Assembly (NCBI RefSeq): GCF_002368115.1
Contig: NZ_AP018316.1
Span: forward strand, 13,329-77,328
Direction: 5' to 3'
Length of the DNA: 64,000 bases
Origin: Dolichospermum compactum NIES-806
GTDB lineage: Bacteria > Cyanobacteriota > Cyanobacteriia > Cyanobacteriales > Nostocaceae
Both the position numbers and the translations under genes were made by a program. Position 1 is the stretch's first letter. Each line of letters begins with the position of its first letter. Of this stretch, positions 9,252 to 16,896 are shown piece by piece. The notes under the pieces are model-generated. The model had not been told where the DNA came from and ran no database searches. It was given only the letters and a program-made list of their open reading frames with translations.

Positions 9252-9980
9252 TTAAACTGCGAAATTATCACCTAAATAATATTGTCGCACCAAGGGGTTG
9301 TTATAAAGTTCGTCGGAGTTGCCAAAAGCCAGAATTTGTCCTTCTCGCATGATATAACCACGATCTGTAATTGCTAGGGTTTCGCGGACATTATGATCGG
9401 TGATTAAGATGCCCATACCGCGATCGCGCAATTGACTAACAATCTCTTGAATCTCAGACACAGCAATGGGATCAACTCCCGCAAAAGGTTCATCTAAAAA
9501 CAGGAATTTGGGGCCTTCTTTACCTGCTGCTAAAGCTCTGGCTAATTCTGTGCGTCGTCGTTCACCACCCGAAAGTTGAATCCCTTTACTATCAGCTACC
9601 TTTTCTAAGCGAAATTCTTGTAATAAGGTATGTAGTCTGTGTCTCCATTCTCTCCTGGGAACTTGAGTTTGTTCAAATACTAGGAGAATATTTTCTCGCA
9701 CTGACAACTGACGAAATACACTTGCTTCTTGAGCTAAATAGCCAATACCTAATCTAGCTCTTTTGTGCATGGGGAAGTTAGTAATATCTAAATTATCTAA
9801 CCACACTTTGCCATGATTCGGTTTTTCTAAACCTGTGGCAATATAAAATGTTGTCGTTTTCCCCGCACCATTAGGACCAAGTAACCCGACAACTTCCCCC
9901 TGGCTAACGGAAAGGCTAACACGATTCACAATTAATCGTTTACCGTAGGATTTGTGAATATTCTCTAAAACAATTTTCAC
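9252..9980 (-). CDS. lptB: LPS export ABC transporter ATP-binding protein LptB
   Basis: The 242-aa ABC ATPase has Walker A GPNGAGKTT (residues ~36-44), signature LSGGERRRTELARAL, Walker B FLFLDEPFAGVDP and the switch His in ITDHNVRETL. These are hallmark LptB features. It powers LPS extraction from the cytoplasmic membrane with LptF/LptG. It sits between the LptA-like gene and the LptF/G gene on the same strand, so a three-gene lpt unit is likely. Confidence 0.95.
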   Translation of the reverse strand: MKIVLENIHKSYGKRLIVNRVSLSVSQGEVVGLLGPNGAGKTTTFYIATGLEKPNHGKVWLDNLDITNFPMHKRARLGIGYLAQEASVFRQLSVRENILLVFEQTQVPRREWRHRLHTLLQEFRLEKVADSKGIQLSGGERRRTELARALAAGKEGPKFLFLDEPFAGVDPIAVSEIQEIVSQLRDRGMGILITDHNVRETLAITDRGYIMREGQILAFGNSDELYNNPLVRQYYLGDNFAV

Positions 9981-10007
9981 TATGGGATTTGGTCTAGATT
10001 GTAGATG

Positions 10008-10502
10008 CTAATTAGAACGTTTTAGGGCTGGAGTTTTTGGGGCCGGTTTCGTAGTTTGTCTAGTAGGATTAGAATCTTCTATCATATATATAGATTCTAC
10101 CTGACGGTTAGATTGGGGTAAGGCGATGAATTTGCCTTCGTCAATTAAATAAGTGACTTTTTCGGCACGAATACTATTGCTACCCTGTTGTAAAATGTAA
10201 ACATTACCACTGAAATCAATCCGTTTTTCTTTACTGAAGTATTGAGCCTGAGCAGATGTGGCTTGAATTTGACGAGCCGGGTAAACCATTTGCACATTAC
10301 CACGAGCAGTAATTACTTGGGTTTTCGCGTCATATTCTTGGGTATCGGAGCGAATAGTCAGGGGACGATTTCCCCCAGATTGGGCTGTGGCGGGTTGCGA
10401 TTGGGTGGGCAATCCTCCAACACCTACAAGGGAAATTGGCAGTGCTAAGGCTAATCCTAAGCGGCGTATCCGTGATTTTAGTAATTGATAACGAGGTATC
10501 AT
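10008..10502 (-). CDS. lptA: LptA/OstA-like periplasmic LPS transport protein
   Basis: The 164-aa protein begins with a positively charged N-terminus and a hydrophobic segment (LGLALALPISLVGVGGL), read as a signal peptide or anchor, with likely cleavage near AQSGG (TQSQPATAQSGG). An OstA/LptA beta-jellyroll follows (residues ~48-135; IRSDTQEYDAKTQVITARGN, IDFSGNVYILQQG, IRAEKVTYLIDEGKF). It should bridge LPS across the periplasm. The C-terminal tail is basic and proline-rich (TKPAPKTPALKRSN). It is the first gene of the lptA-lptB-lptF unit, and GGAACAG repeats lie directly upstream. Confidence 0.88.
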   Translation of the reverse strand: MIPRYQLLKSRIRRLGLALALPISLVGVGGLPTQSQPATAQSGGNRPLTIRSDTQEYDAKTQVITARGNVQMVYPARQIQATSAQAQYFSKEKRIDFSGNVYILQQGSNSIRAEKVTYLIDEGKFIALPQSNRQVESIYMIEDSNPTRQTTKPAPKTPALKRSN

Positions 10503-10507
10503 AGAAG

Positions 10508-10555
10508 CTAGGGAATAGGGAACGGGGAACAGGGAACAGGGAACAGGGAAATAAA
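10508..10555. repeat. GGAACAG heptamer array upstream of lptA
   Basis: Tandem copies of a GGGAACA/GGAACAG 7-mer run just upstream of the lptA start. They belong to the same STRR class as at 4797 and 12192. Confidence 0.8.
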
Positions 10556-10703
10556 ATATTAGTCCTATGGCAGAAATGGACGGTTTTTTTTAACTTTAAG
10601 TTTCGCTTCAAGAAAACTTGATCATAACTCGCAAAAATTTGTTGCTTGTTAGCGAGTTATCAAGTTTGACACATCTACAAAAGATTCATCAAATTCATTC
10701 AAT

Positions 10704-10783
10704 AAATCATCAAAATCCCAAAAATAATAGTTTAGACAATCATCAAACAAATCATCAAAATCCCAGAAATCATAGTTTAGACA
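10704..10783. repeat. Two-copy ~35-bp direct repeat at the end of the DUF309 gene
   Basis: Copies at 10704-10738 and 10749-10783 share AAATCATCAAAATCCCA followed by ATAGTTTAGACA. The second copy overlaps the last codons and stop (10770-10772) of the DUF309 gene. That gene's final residues are therefore written by repeat DNA. An open frame on the + strand across 10618-10812 (His/Asn-rich) is only the translated repeat. Confidence 0.75.
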
Positions 10784-11162
10784 GGGAAATAATCGGTAAA
10801 AGCCTAACTTGATTTTGAGCTAGTTCGCTATTGGCAATTGTTTCTAGGCTTTCTTGTTGTAGTGTTTTTAACAAATCCACACTTTCAGTTAGTAATTCTT
10901 CCACATTAATACCGCCGTAGCTAGGTAGATAACGCCGAAGACGATTACTACCTTCGCCTAAAAGAATCATTGCGCCCCGTTGGTTATGATTACCCAGATG
11001 ATACAGTCCTACAGCAATTTGGAGAATACCTTGATAAAAAGTTTTATCTGGTTCGATACTATCGATCCAGAGTGCTTCAAGAATGTCATGACAAGCGTAG
11101 AACTGTCCAGCATTGAACTGTTCTACACCTTGCCAAAACTCTTCCGGCATGATTTCGCTCAT
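10770..11162 (-). CDS. DUF309 domain protein
   Basis: The 130-aa protein contains the DUF309 signature FNAGQFYACHDILEALW (residues ~16-32) and a helical body (GILQIAVGLYHLGN, LLGEGSNRLRRYLPSY). DUF309 proteins are small all-helical proteins found widely in bacteria and plastids. Their biochemical role is not established. The start overlaps the ftrC stop by four bases (ATGA), so the two genes are translationally coupled. The final residues lie inside a direct repeat. Confidence 0.9.
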   Translation of the reverse strand: MSEIMPEEFWQGVEQFNAGQFYACHDILEALWIDSIEPDKTFYQGILQIAVGLYHLGNHNQRGAMILLGEGSNRLRRYLPSYGGINVEELLTESVDLLKTLQQESLETIANSELAQNQVRLLPIISLSKL

Positions 11163-11524
11163 CCCATACTATCCCGAACTTCTTTAATACAATCGAGAGA
11201 AATTTCTTGTTTGTCACCAGAAAATTCATTTTCAGGTGTGAGGAATAGCATACAGTGACATTCTTTGCGTTCGCGCATGGGTACGCAGGGACAGTTCCAA
11301 AAAGCGGCGTTAACTTCGGCTTCTTTATCTTCGTAGTGACGACAAGGACACAAAGGCGCACCGAGTTCGTCTTTATGCTTGGCTAATCCTTCAATGACGA
11401 CTGCGGTAACGGAAGGTTCAGAACAGAAGTATGTTCCCGTCCGTTTGGCGTATTGTTCGGAAAAATGCCGCATTGCTTCTAGGCTTTTATCGCTGGATTT
11501 TGAATTCACTTCTGATGTAACCAT
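11159..11524 (-). CDS. ftrC: Ferredoxin-thioredoxin reductase, catalytic (beta) chain
   Basis: The 121-aa protein has the full FtrC cysteine pattern: a Cys in TYFCSEPSV, then CPCRHYEDKEAE, then CPCVPMRERKECHCMLF. These Cys ligate the [4Fe-4S] cluster and form the redox-active disulfide. The enzyme passes electrons from ferredoxin to thioredoxin in light-dependent redox control. The variable chain is not in the window. It is the first gene of a two-gene unit with the overlapping DUF309 gene. Confidence 0.97.
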   Translation of the reverse strand: MVTSEVNSKSSDKSLEAMRHFSEQYAKRTGTYFCSEPSVTAVVIEGLAKHKDELGAPLCPCRHYEDKEAEVNAAFWNCPCVPMRERKECHCMLFLTPENEFSGDKQEISLDCIKEVRDSMG

Positions 11525-11592
11525 TGGTTGTGCTGTTTATAAATTTCTATGTTTCTTTGCATTGTACATCAGGCTCAGTGTGAGAAATCGCT

Positions 11593-12169
11593 TCAAAATA
11601 AACTGAGGGCTTTTTGGAGTTGGGGTTGTAGTTCTTGTTCGTTTTGGACGATCATGCCAGGATATTCCCGATTAATGAGGTTTGGTGTGGCTGATTCTGG
11701 ATTTTGCCACAGTAGCCAACGACTAACCGGAGGTAAGGAAGATGTGGTGAAAGAGTTTTGGGTTAGCCAAATGAGGGGGCAATGATCTGGTGGTAAGCTG
11801 TTTTTTTCGGTGGGGTTGGTGGCTAAATAATTCTTGTTGCCATTGGAAGGAACTATCTATGGCGATAAGAATTTCTTGTCCTCCGGTGATTACTTCTAAT
11901 TCCCGGACTCGCAATTCTCCATAACGAGCGCTTGTCCGCCAATAAATCAACCGGGTAGGATCATTGATGCGATAGGGACGCAGCGATCGCAACAAAAGCC
12001 GACACCCCCAAAAGCGCAAAACTAACCCCACTAATCACATACAGCCAGCCATAGTATTAATCCCTGCACCCAAATAACACACGGAGATTCCCGCCAACAC
12101 CCAACCGCCATAAGCAGGTGCAGCAGCATGGGTTTCTAGCCAGTTGTTGATTTTTTTAGTAATTTTCAT
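11593..12169 (-). pseudogene. DUF58-family protein pseudogene (internal deletion plus frameshifts)
   Basis: From an ATG at 12167-12169 the minus strand reads a DUF58-type N-terminus (LETHAAAPAYGGWVLAGIS, then AGINTMAGCM) and stops. A shifted frame then gives RINDPTRLIYWRTSARYGELR and LEVITGGQEILIAIDS, which is the conserved C-terminal DUF58 region. Near 11785 the frame shifts again to PLIWLTQNSFTTSSLPP and ends at LQKALSLF (stop 11593-11595). About 200 central residues of a normal ~390-aa DUF58 protein are missing. This is a decayed gene with at least two frame changes and one large deletion. DUF58 proteins usually work next to MoxR ATPases. Confidence 0.85.
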
Positions 12170-12210
12170 CTTTCTTGTTTAACTTAATTTGGGGGAACAG
12201 GGAACAGAGA

Positions 12211-12365
12211 GCATTCCAAAATATAGAATCCAGGCGACTGGAAGTCACTGCTACACAGGCAAAACCCACCTGCGTGGGTTGAAAATTTCCTAGTCCGCGT
12301 AGGCGGACTTTGTTTGTGTAGCCGTGATTTCTAATCGCCAGCTTATTTTTGTAAAATTGGGATGC
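12211..12365. mobile_element. Palindromic MITE-like element, copy 1
   Basis: The 155-bp element has terminal inverted repeats (GCATTCCAAAAT on the left, complement of ATTGGGATGC on the right). Its arms GGCGACTGGAAGTCACTGCT and GGCGATTAGAAATCACGGCT face each other, and inside are ACCCACC-TGCG-GGTGGGT-type and CCGCGTAGGCGG hairpins. No coding capacity. Related copies lie at 15288-15341 and 16745-16865. Confidence 0.75.
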
Positions 12366-12452
12366 TCCCAGGGAACAGGCGATAGGCAATAGGGAATAAA
12401 TTTGTTTAATGATGATTGAGAATTACTATATCTAAAAGTTCCCTGTCATCCA

Positions 12453-12494
12453 TTACAACTGACAACGGACAACTGACCACTAACAACTGACAAT
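12453..12494. repeat. ACTGACA heptamer repeat filling the mtnA leader
   Basis: Degenerate tandem 7-mers (ACAACTG, ACAACGG, ACAACTG, ACCACTA, ACAACTG) run right up to the mtnA start codon. They occupy the place where a ribosome-binding site would be expected. The same unit occurs at 37785-37829. Confidence 0.75.
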
Positions 12495-13532
12495 ATGGTT
12501 TATCCCGTTATTTGGCACAATAATTCAGTCTCACTGATTGATCAAACTCGCTTACCTAATGAATATACAGTGGTGGAGATTCACCGCAGTGAAGATATGG
12601 CACAAGCCATTACAACCATGATTGTGAGGGGTGCGCCGGCGATTGGGGTGGCTGCGGCTTATGGAATGTATTTGGGGGCAAGGGAAATTGAAACCAGCGA
12701 GCGCCAAGAGTTTTTAGCTAAACTGGAAATAGTAGCTAATTTGTTGCGTTCTACCCGTCCCACTGCGGTAAATTTGTTTTGGGCAATTGGCAGAATGATG
12801 CAAACAGCCTATGAAACCTTGGGAACAGTCGCAGAAATTAAACAAGCCCTTTTAGAAACCGCCCAAAAGATCAATGCCGAAGATTTGCAAACTTGTCAAG
12901 CGATCGGTGATCATGGTTTAGCCGCATTACCGAAGACTCCAGACCGATTAATTATACTCACTCACTGCAATGCTGGCGCTTTAGCCACCGCTGGTTATGG
13001 TACAGCATTAGGTGTAGTCCGTTCTGCGTGGAAAGAAGGACGTTTAGCCAGAGTATATGCAGACGAAACTCGTCCCCGGTTACAAGGTGCAAAACTCACC
13101 ACTTGGGAATGTGTCCAAGAAGGGATTCCGGTGACAGTAATTACTGATAATATGGCTGCCCACTGCATGAAACAAGGTTTAATTGATGCTGTAGTTGTGG
13201 GTGCTGATAGAATAGCTGCTAATGGCGATGCTGCTAATAAAATCGGAACTTATAGTTTAGCTATTGTGGCAAAAGCTCATAATATTCCTTTCTTTGTAGC
13301 TGCACCTTTATCTACAGTAGATTTTGAATTAACTGATGGTAGTCAAATTCCCATTGAAGAACGTCACCCAGGGGAAATATATCAAATAGGTGAAACTATC
13401 CTCACTCCTCCAGGTGTGGAATTTTATAACCCGGCTTTTGATGTCACACCTGCGGATTTAATTACCGCCATTATTACGGAAAATGGGGCTTTTCTGCCAG
13501 GGGATTTATTAAAGGCTAAAAAGGTGCTTTAA
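12495..13532 (+). CDS. mtnA: S-methyl-5-thioribose-1-phosphate isomerase
   Basis: The 345-aa protein matches MtnA along its length: MIVRGAPAIGVAAAYG, STRPTAVNLFWA, THCNAGALATAGYGTALG with catalytic Cys158, DNMAAHCM, and VVVGADRIAANGDAANKIGT with the catalytic Asp. It interconverts methylthioribose-1-phosphate and methylthioribulose-1-phosphate in methionine salvage. It is related to eIF2B alpha subunits, but these active-site segments favour MtnA. No other salvage gene is adjacent. There is no clear Shine-Dalgarno because repeats fill the leader. Confidence 0.96.
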   Translation: MVYPVIWHNNSVSLIDQTRLPNEYTVVEIHRSEDMAQAITTMIVRGAPAIGVAAAYGMYLGAREIETSERQEFLAKLEIVANLLRSTRPTAVNLFWAIGRMMQTAYETLGTVAEIKQALLETAQKINAEDLQTCQAIGDHGLAALPKTPDRLIILTHCNAGALATAGYGTALGVVRSAWKEGRLARVYADETRPRLQGAKLTTWECVQEGIPVTVITDNMAAHCMKQGLIDAVVVGADRIAANGDAANKIGTYSLAIVAKAHNIPFFVAAPLSTVDFELTDGSQIPIEERHPGEIYQIGETILTPPGVEFYNPAFDVTPADLITAIITENGAFLPGDLLKAKKVL

Positions 13533-13610
13533 TTTTGACAGTGACGAGGGTTTAGCAATGCTAAGAGGGTGAATAAACAAGTCCCTCATGGTGTATCAAA
13601 TATTTTTATA

Positions 13611-13815
13611 TCCCCCTAAATCTCCCTTAAAAAGCTATCGTGTACACACAAGTTAAATTACCCCCCTTAATGCCCCCGATGCTTTGGGGGGAAACCGGAA
13701 AAATTAGTTCCCTCCCCAAAGCATCGGGGAGGGTTAGGGTGGGGTAATTTGAGGAATAATGGTGATTCGATAACTTGTGTGTACACCGTAGCTTACTAAG
13801 GGGGGTTAGGGGGGA
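13611..13815. mobile_element. Nested palindromic MITE-like element
   Basis: The outer arms are 13611-13655 (TCCCCCTAAATCTCCCTTA ... CACACAAGTTA) and 13771-13815, its reverse complement with few mismatches. An inner inverted repeat (13655-13750) carries CCCCGATGCTTTGGGG against CCCCAAAGCATCGGGG and AAATTACCCC against GGGGTAATTT. The layout looks like one palindrome inside another. No ORF of note. Confidence 0.8.
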
Positions 13816-13905
13816 TCTGTTGTTTAAGCTAAAATCACAACCTAAAACTTTGCAAACAACCTCTAAACCCATAGAGACTTCCAATTAAAAAAATATCCCA
13901 AAATT

Positions 13906-13977
13906 TCTTGTGGTGCGGGCATCTTGCCCGCTAATAATACAAGGACGGGCAAGATGCCCATCCCACATCCCACAAGA
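13906..13977. repeat. Dispersed palindromic repeat (GCGGGCATCTTGCCCGC type)
   Basis: The left arm CTTGTGGTGCGGGCATCTTG pairs with the right arm CAAGATGCCCATCCCACATC... near 13950-13976. This is a common hairpin repeat of filamentous cyanobacteria. Decayed pieces occur near 880-905. The rest of the 13533-14210 gap holds no gene. Confidence 0.8.
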
Positions 13978-14210
13978 TTGGATAGCGAGGTGCTGCTGCA
14001 AGCAGTTCATCTCTTTTGTGGAGTTCTTTATATAAATTTAACCCTCCATTTTAATAAAAATTGGTACATATATTTCTTTGTGCCTTATTTCCATGTTCCC
14101 TAACTACACAAATAAATTTAGCGGTAAAAAACAGAACAAAACTGTCTAAAATACCACCATATAAGTTAAAATTTACTTCATATAGCAATAAAGTGTATCA
14201 AGTAAGAACT

Positions 14211-15269
14211 ATGAGTGGACAAAAAACATTTAACGTCACTGCTGGTATTTCTACCGCATCACAACCCAGTTTATTTGATGGTGTAGCTTCTGCATTGCAA
14301 GCATATCAAGAACGTCAGCGTCAGGAAAGGGAAACTGCTATCAAAAGAGAGCAAGATATACAACAAAAAATTGCTCAATTTCGTTCTGGTGCTACTAAAA
14401 AAAAGATTGTTGTTCAAGAACCTGAACAGGTTAACTTAATAAATGCTGAGGTAAATCAAGCCTTATCTCAGGATGCACAAAGACAAGTGCAGAATCTAAA
14501 AATGCAATTACCAAAGATTAAATCAGAATATCAAATTTTGATTGATCGGCAATTATTGGAATCAGCAAGTGTGCAACAAGCTATTCAGAAGACGGAAAGG
14601 GCATTACAAAATAATAATTTAACTGATGCTCAAACCTACTTGCAAACATTAGATGATGCGCGGATTCAGGTAATTCAACAACTCAAAGTAGAGTGGAAAA
14701 AACAGTTTGAATTTCTGCAATCTAGACTCGATAATTTACAGTTAAGTCTTCCTAATCATATTACTCAACAATTACAAACCAAAATCAATGGAATGTGTAA
14801 TAGTTGGCAAAATATTTCTGATGAAGATATAGAAAATTTCCATCAAGAAATTAGTAGATATGAATCTCAAGCAGAGCAAGTTTATACTGCGGCAAAAAAT
14901 TTAGTAGCATCTTGGCAAGAAGTTGGTTATGTTGCCAAGATTACGGAAATTAATGATGGTGATGTAGTTATTAATATCGAAACCCATGAGGGAGTAAATA
15001 CGCAAATGCGAATTCAGTTTGATGGTCAACAAATTGATTTAGCTGGTCCTCATGATGAAGAAGGTGATTCTTCCTGTTCTAGTCGGACTTTTGATGTGAT
15101 TGAACTGTTTCAACAGCAAGGTTATCAGGTGGAATGGACAGCATGGAATGGTGAACCTGTGGACAAAGAATGGCGGAATGTGGACATGGGGATTATTTCC
15201 GTAAAAACAACTATGGAGTCTGATTTTAATAAAATACCTGAGCGACGTTCTGAAAGTCAGGAGTATTGA
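14211..15269 (+). CDS. Coiled-coil protein of unknown function, first gene of the GTPase/vWA/AAA cluster
   Basis: I do not recognise a named family. From the ATG at 14211 the protein has 352 aa. Residues ~25-240 are highly charged, Gln-rich and helical (ALQAYQERQRQERE, QDAQRQVQNLKMQLPKIKSEYQ), a likely coiled coil. Residues ~245-330 look beta-rich (VAKITEINDGDVVINIETHEG) with an acidic GPHDEEGDSSCSS segment and a Trp-rich end (VEWTAWNGEPVDKEW). The frame extends upstream to 14061, but that part is translated intergenic DNA, so I reject it. No signal peptide or TM. It points the same way as the radical SAM and GTPase genes that follow. A scaffold or substrate role is a guess. Confidence 0.8.
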   Translation: MSGQKTFNVTAGISTASQPSLFDGVASALQAYQERQRQERETAIKREQDIQQKIAQFRSGATKKKIVVQEPEQVNLINAEVNQALSQDAQRQVQNLKMQLPKIKSEYQILIDRQLLESASVQQAIQKTERALQNNNLTDAQTYLQTLDDARIQVIQQLKVEWKKQFEFLQSRLDNLQLSLPNHITQQLQTKINGMCNSWQNISDEDIENFHQEISRYESQAEQVYTAAKNLVASWQEVGYVAKITEINDGDVVINIETHEGVNTQMRIQFDGQQIDLAGPHDEEGDSSCSSRTFDVIELFQQQGYQVEWTAWNGEPVDKEWRNVDMGIISVKTTMESDFNKIPERRSESQEY

Positions 15270-15287
15270 TATATTTTATTACCACCA

Positions 15288-15341
15288 GGCGATTAGAAAT
15301 CGCGGCTACACGGGCAAAACCCACCTTCGTGGGTTAAAATC
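15288..15341. repeat. Palindromic MITE-like element, copy 2 (partial)
   Basis: GGCGATTAGAAATCGCGGCT is followed by a CCCACCTTCGTGGG hairpin. It is a half-copy of the 12211-12365 element, lying between the coiled-coil gene and the radical SAM gene. Confidence 0.7.
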
Positions 15342-15363
15342 ATTAACTGAAAGATAGTAAATT

Positions 15364-15951
15364 ATGACACAACCGCTATTGCTAAATATAGCTAGTTGGC
15401 TGCCTCGTTCTTGTGCTAATGGTCCAGGAACTCGGATGGTGATTTGGGTGCAAGGTTGTCCTTTTCGGTGTCTAGGTTGTCAAAATCCTGACTATTTGCA
15501 GTTTAAGTTAAATCAGGTGGTGACTGTAGAGGAAATGTGGCAAAAATTCCAAGCATTACCGGATTTAGCCGGTATTTCCATTTCCGGTGGTGAACCTTTT
15601 GCTCAAGCTCTGGCTTTGGCAGATTTAGCACGTCGCGTCCAGTCTGTAGGCAAAACGGTTGTTTGCTGGACAGGGTATGAATTAAAACAAATAAAATTGA
15701 GTAATATTCCCGGTAGTCAGGAGTTACTTAATCATATAGATTTATTAGTGGATAGCTTGTTTATACAGCAGCAAATTAGCGATCAACCACTAAGAGGTTC
15801 AAGTAATCAAAAACTGCATTTTCTGTCTGGGCGAATTGTTGAGGCTGATTTGATGAATATACCGCGTCAGGAGTGGATATTAGGTTCAGAGACATTAACA
15901 TATACGGGGTTTCCTGTGGAATACAAGCAACTTGATCAGGGTGGGGTATAA
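15364..15951 (+). CDS. Radical SAM activating enzyme (NrdG/PflA-like)
   Basis: The 195-aa protein has the radical SAM motif CPFRCLGC (C32, C36, C39, CX3CX2C) ligating a [4Fe-4S] cluster. SAM-binding features follow, such as SISGGEPFAQ (GGE motif). The short length and the NGPGTRMVIWVQGCPFRC context match the anaerobic ribonucleotide reductase activase / glycyl-radical activase group. No glycyl-radical enzyme is nearby. Instead it starts 94 bp after the coiled-coil protein and ends 5 bp before the first GTPase gene. It is thus likely part of this system and may modify one of its proteins. The target is unknown. Confidence 0.85.
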   Translation: MTQPLLLNIASWLPRSCANGPGTRMVIWVQGCPFRCLGCQNPDYLQFKLNQVVTVEEMWQKFQALPDLAGISISGGEPFAQALALADLARRVQSVGKTVVCWTGYELKQIKLSNIPGSQELLNHIDLLVDSLFIQQQISDQPLRGSSNQKLHFLSGRIVEADLMNIPRQEWILGSETLTYTGFPVEYKQLDQGGV

Positions 15952-15956
15952 AGCAG

Positions 15957-16724
15957 ATGAGTATTGTGGTGATAGGCGATCGCAAAACCGGAAAAACCAG
16001 CATGGTCAGAGCCTTGGCTGAACATGGGAAATATGTCAAAATCAGTAATATCCTAGCCAGTGACTTATACAATCCCAGTACCAAGGAAATAGCAGGTACG
16101 GAGATAGGTGAAAATCCCAGAACCTTAAACATGGAGGTGGATTTACCAGCTACCGGACCAAGACAACTGAATATTTTATGGATTGATGCCCCTGGAGAGT
16201 TTTGGAGTAATCCCCAAATTAGGCAAGATTATCCAGCAGCTTGGCAAGGAATGGAAGATAAAGTCAAGCAAAGTAAAGCTGTAATTTTAATGTTACCCCC
16301 TCACCAAAGTCTAGTTTCTAGCACTCGGATAAATGTGGCTGCTCATCACCTCCAACCAATTGATACATTACCAACCACTGATCAATGGGTGAATGGTTTA
16401 CAGAACTGGTTCGACTTTTTACAACAGAATTGTCAACGAGTCAAACACATAGTTATCACCCTCCATAAAGCTGATTTATTTTGTGATGTAGAAGCAGAAG
16501 GAAAAGACTGGAGATACCGTCCAGATAGAGGTGGTGCAGCCCCTTGGTATGATTATAGTGATCATGTGGTTGAGTCATATTTTGGAGTAGCAAATCAAGT
16601 CATTCGTAAATACAAAGGAACAGAAATTGGTTCTCGGACTAACTTCTTTATTACTACTACCGAAAATCAGGAATTACTAGAATTGCCTTGGCTGTATCTT
16701 GCTCCTTATCTTATTTATAGTTAA
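15957..16724 (+). CDS. P-loop GTPase-like protein 1 of the cluster
   Basis: The 255-aa protein has a P-loop GDRKTGKTS (residues 7-15), a G3-like WIDAPGE (DAPG 77-80) and a G4-like HKAD (170-173, in place of NKxD). These suggest a small TRAFAC-class GTPase. There is no signal peptide or TM. It begins 5 bp after the radical SAM gene and is surely co-transcribed. Unlike the next two GTPase-like genes it keeps a canonical Asp in G4. The exact family is not recognised. It resembles the GTPases that anchor predicted bacterial conflict systems, which is an inference from architecture. Confidence 0.8.
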   Translation: MSIVVIGDRKTGKTSMVRALAEHGKYVKISNILASDLYNPSTKEIAGTEIGENPRTLNMEVDLPATGPRQLNILWIDAPGEFWSNPQIRQDYPAAWQGMEDKVKQSKAVILMLPPHQSLVSSTRINVAAHHLQPIDTLPTTDQWVNGLQNWFDFLQQNCQRVKHIVITLHKADLFCDVEAEGKDWRYRPDRGGAAPWYDYSDHVVESYFGVANQVIRKYKGTEIGSRTNFFITTTENQELLELPWLYLAPYLIYS

Positions 16725-16744
16725 TAGGATGTTTGAAAAGTTTA

Positions 16745-16865
16745 TGGCGAATATAATTCGCTACTACACAAACGTTCGCGTAGCGTCCCGTAGGGATAAT
16801 GAAAAATCAAGATTTTAACCCACGAAGGTGGGTTTTGCCTGTGTAGACGCGATTTATAATCGCCA
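16745..16865. mobile_element. Palindromic MITE-like element, copy 3
   Basis: The 121-bp element has arms TGGCGAATATAATTCGCTAC and the complement of CGCGATTTATAATCGCCA, with the CCCACGAAGGTGGG hairpin seen in copies 1 and 2. The loop carries another common palindrome (CGTTCGCGTAGCG). It lies between GTPase genes 1 and 2 and upstream of the true start at 16897. Confidence 0.78.
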
Positions 16866-16896
16866 AGAGATTTATGAATTTAGACTTAAAAATTTT

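Noticed and set aside
10618..10812. His/Asn-rich open frame on the + strand
   Set aside because: It is a direct translation of a two-copy DNA repeat and overlaps the end of the DUF309 gene. No family or ribosome-binding site.
14061..14210. 50-codon N-terminal extension of the coiled-coil gene
   Set aside because: The codons read as intergenic DNA (Phe/Cys/Lys mix, no domain). The ATG at 14211 gives a sensible start.
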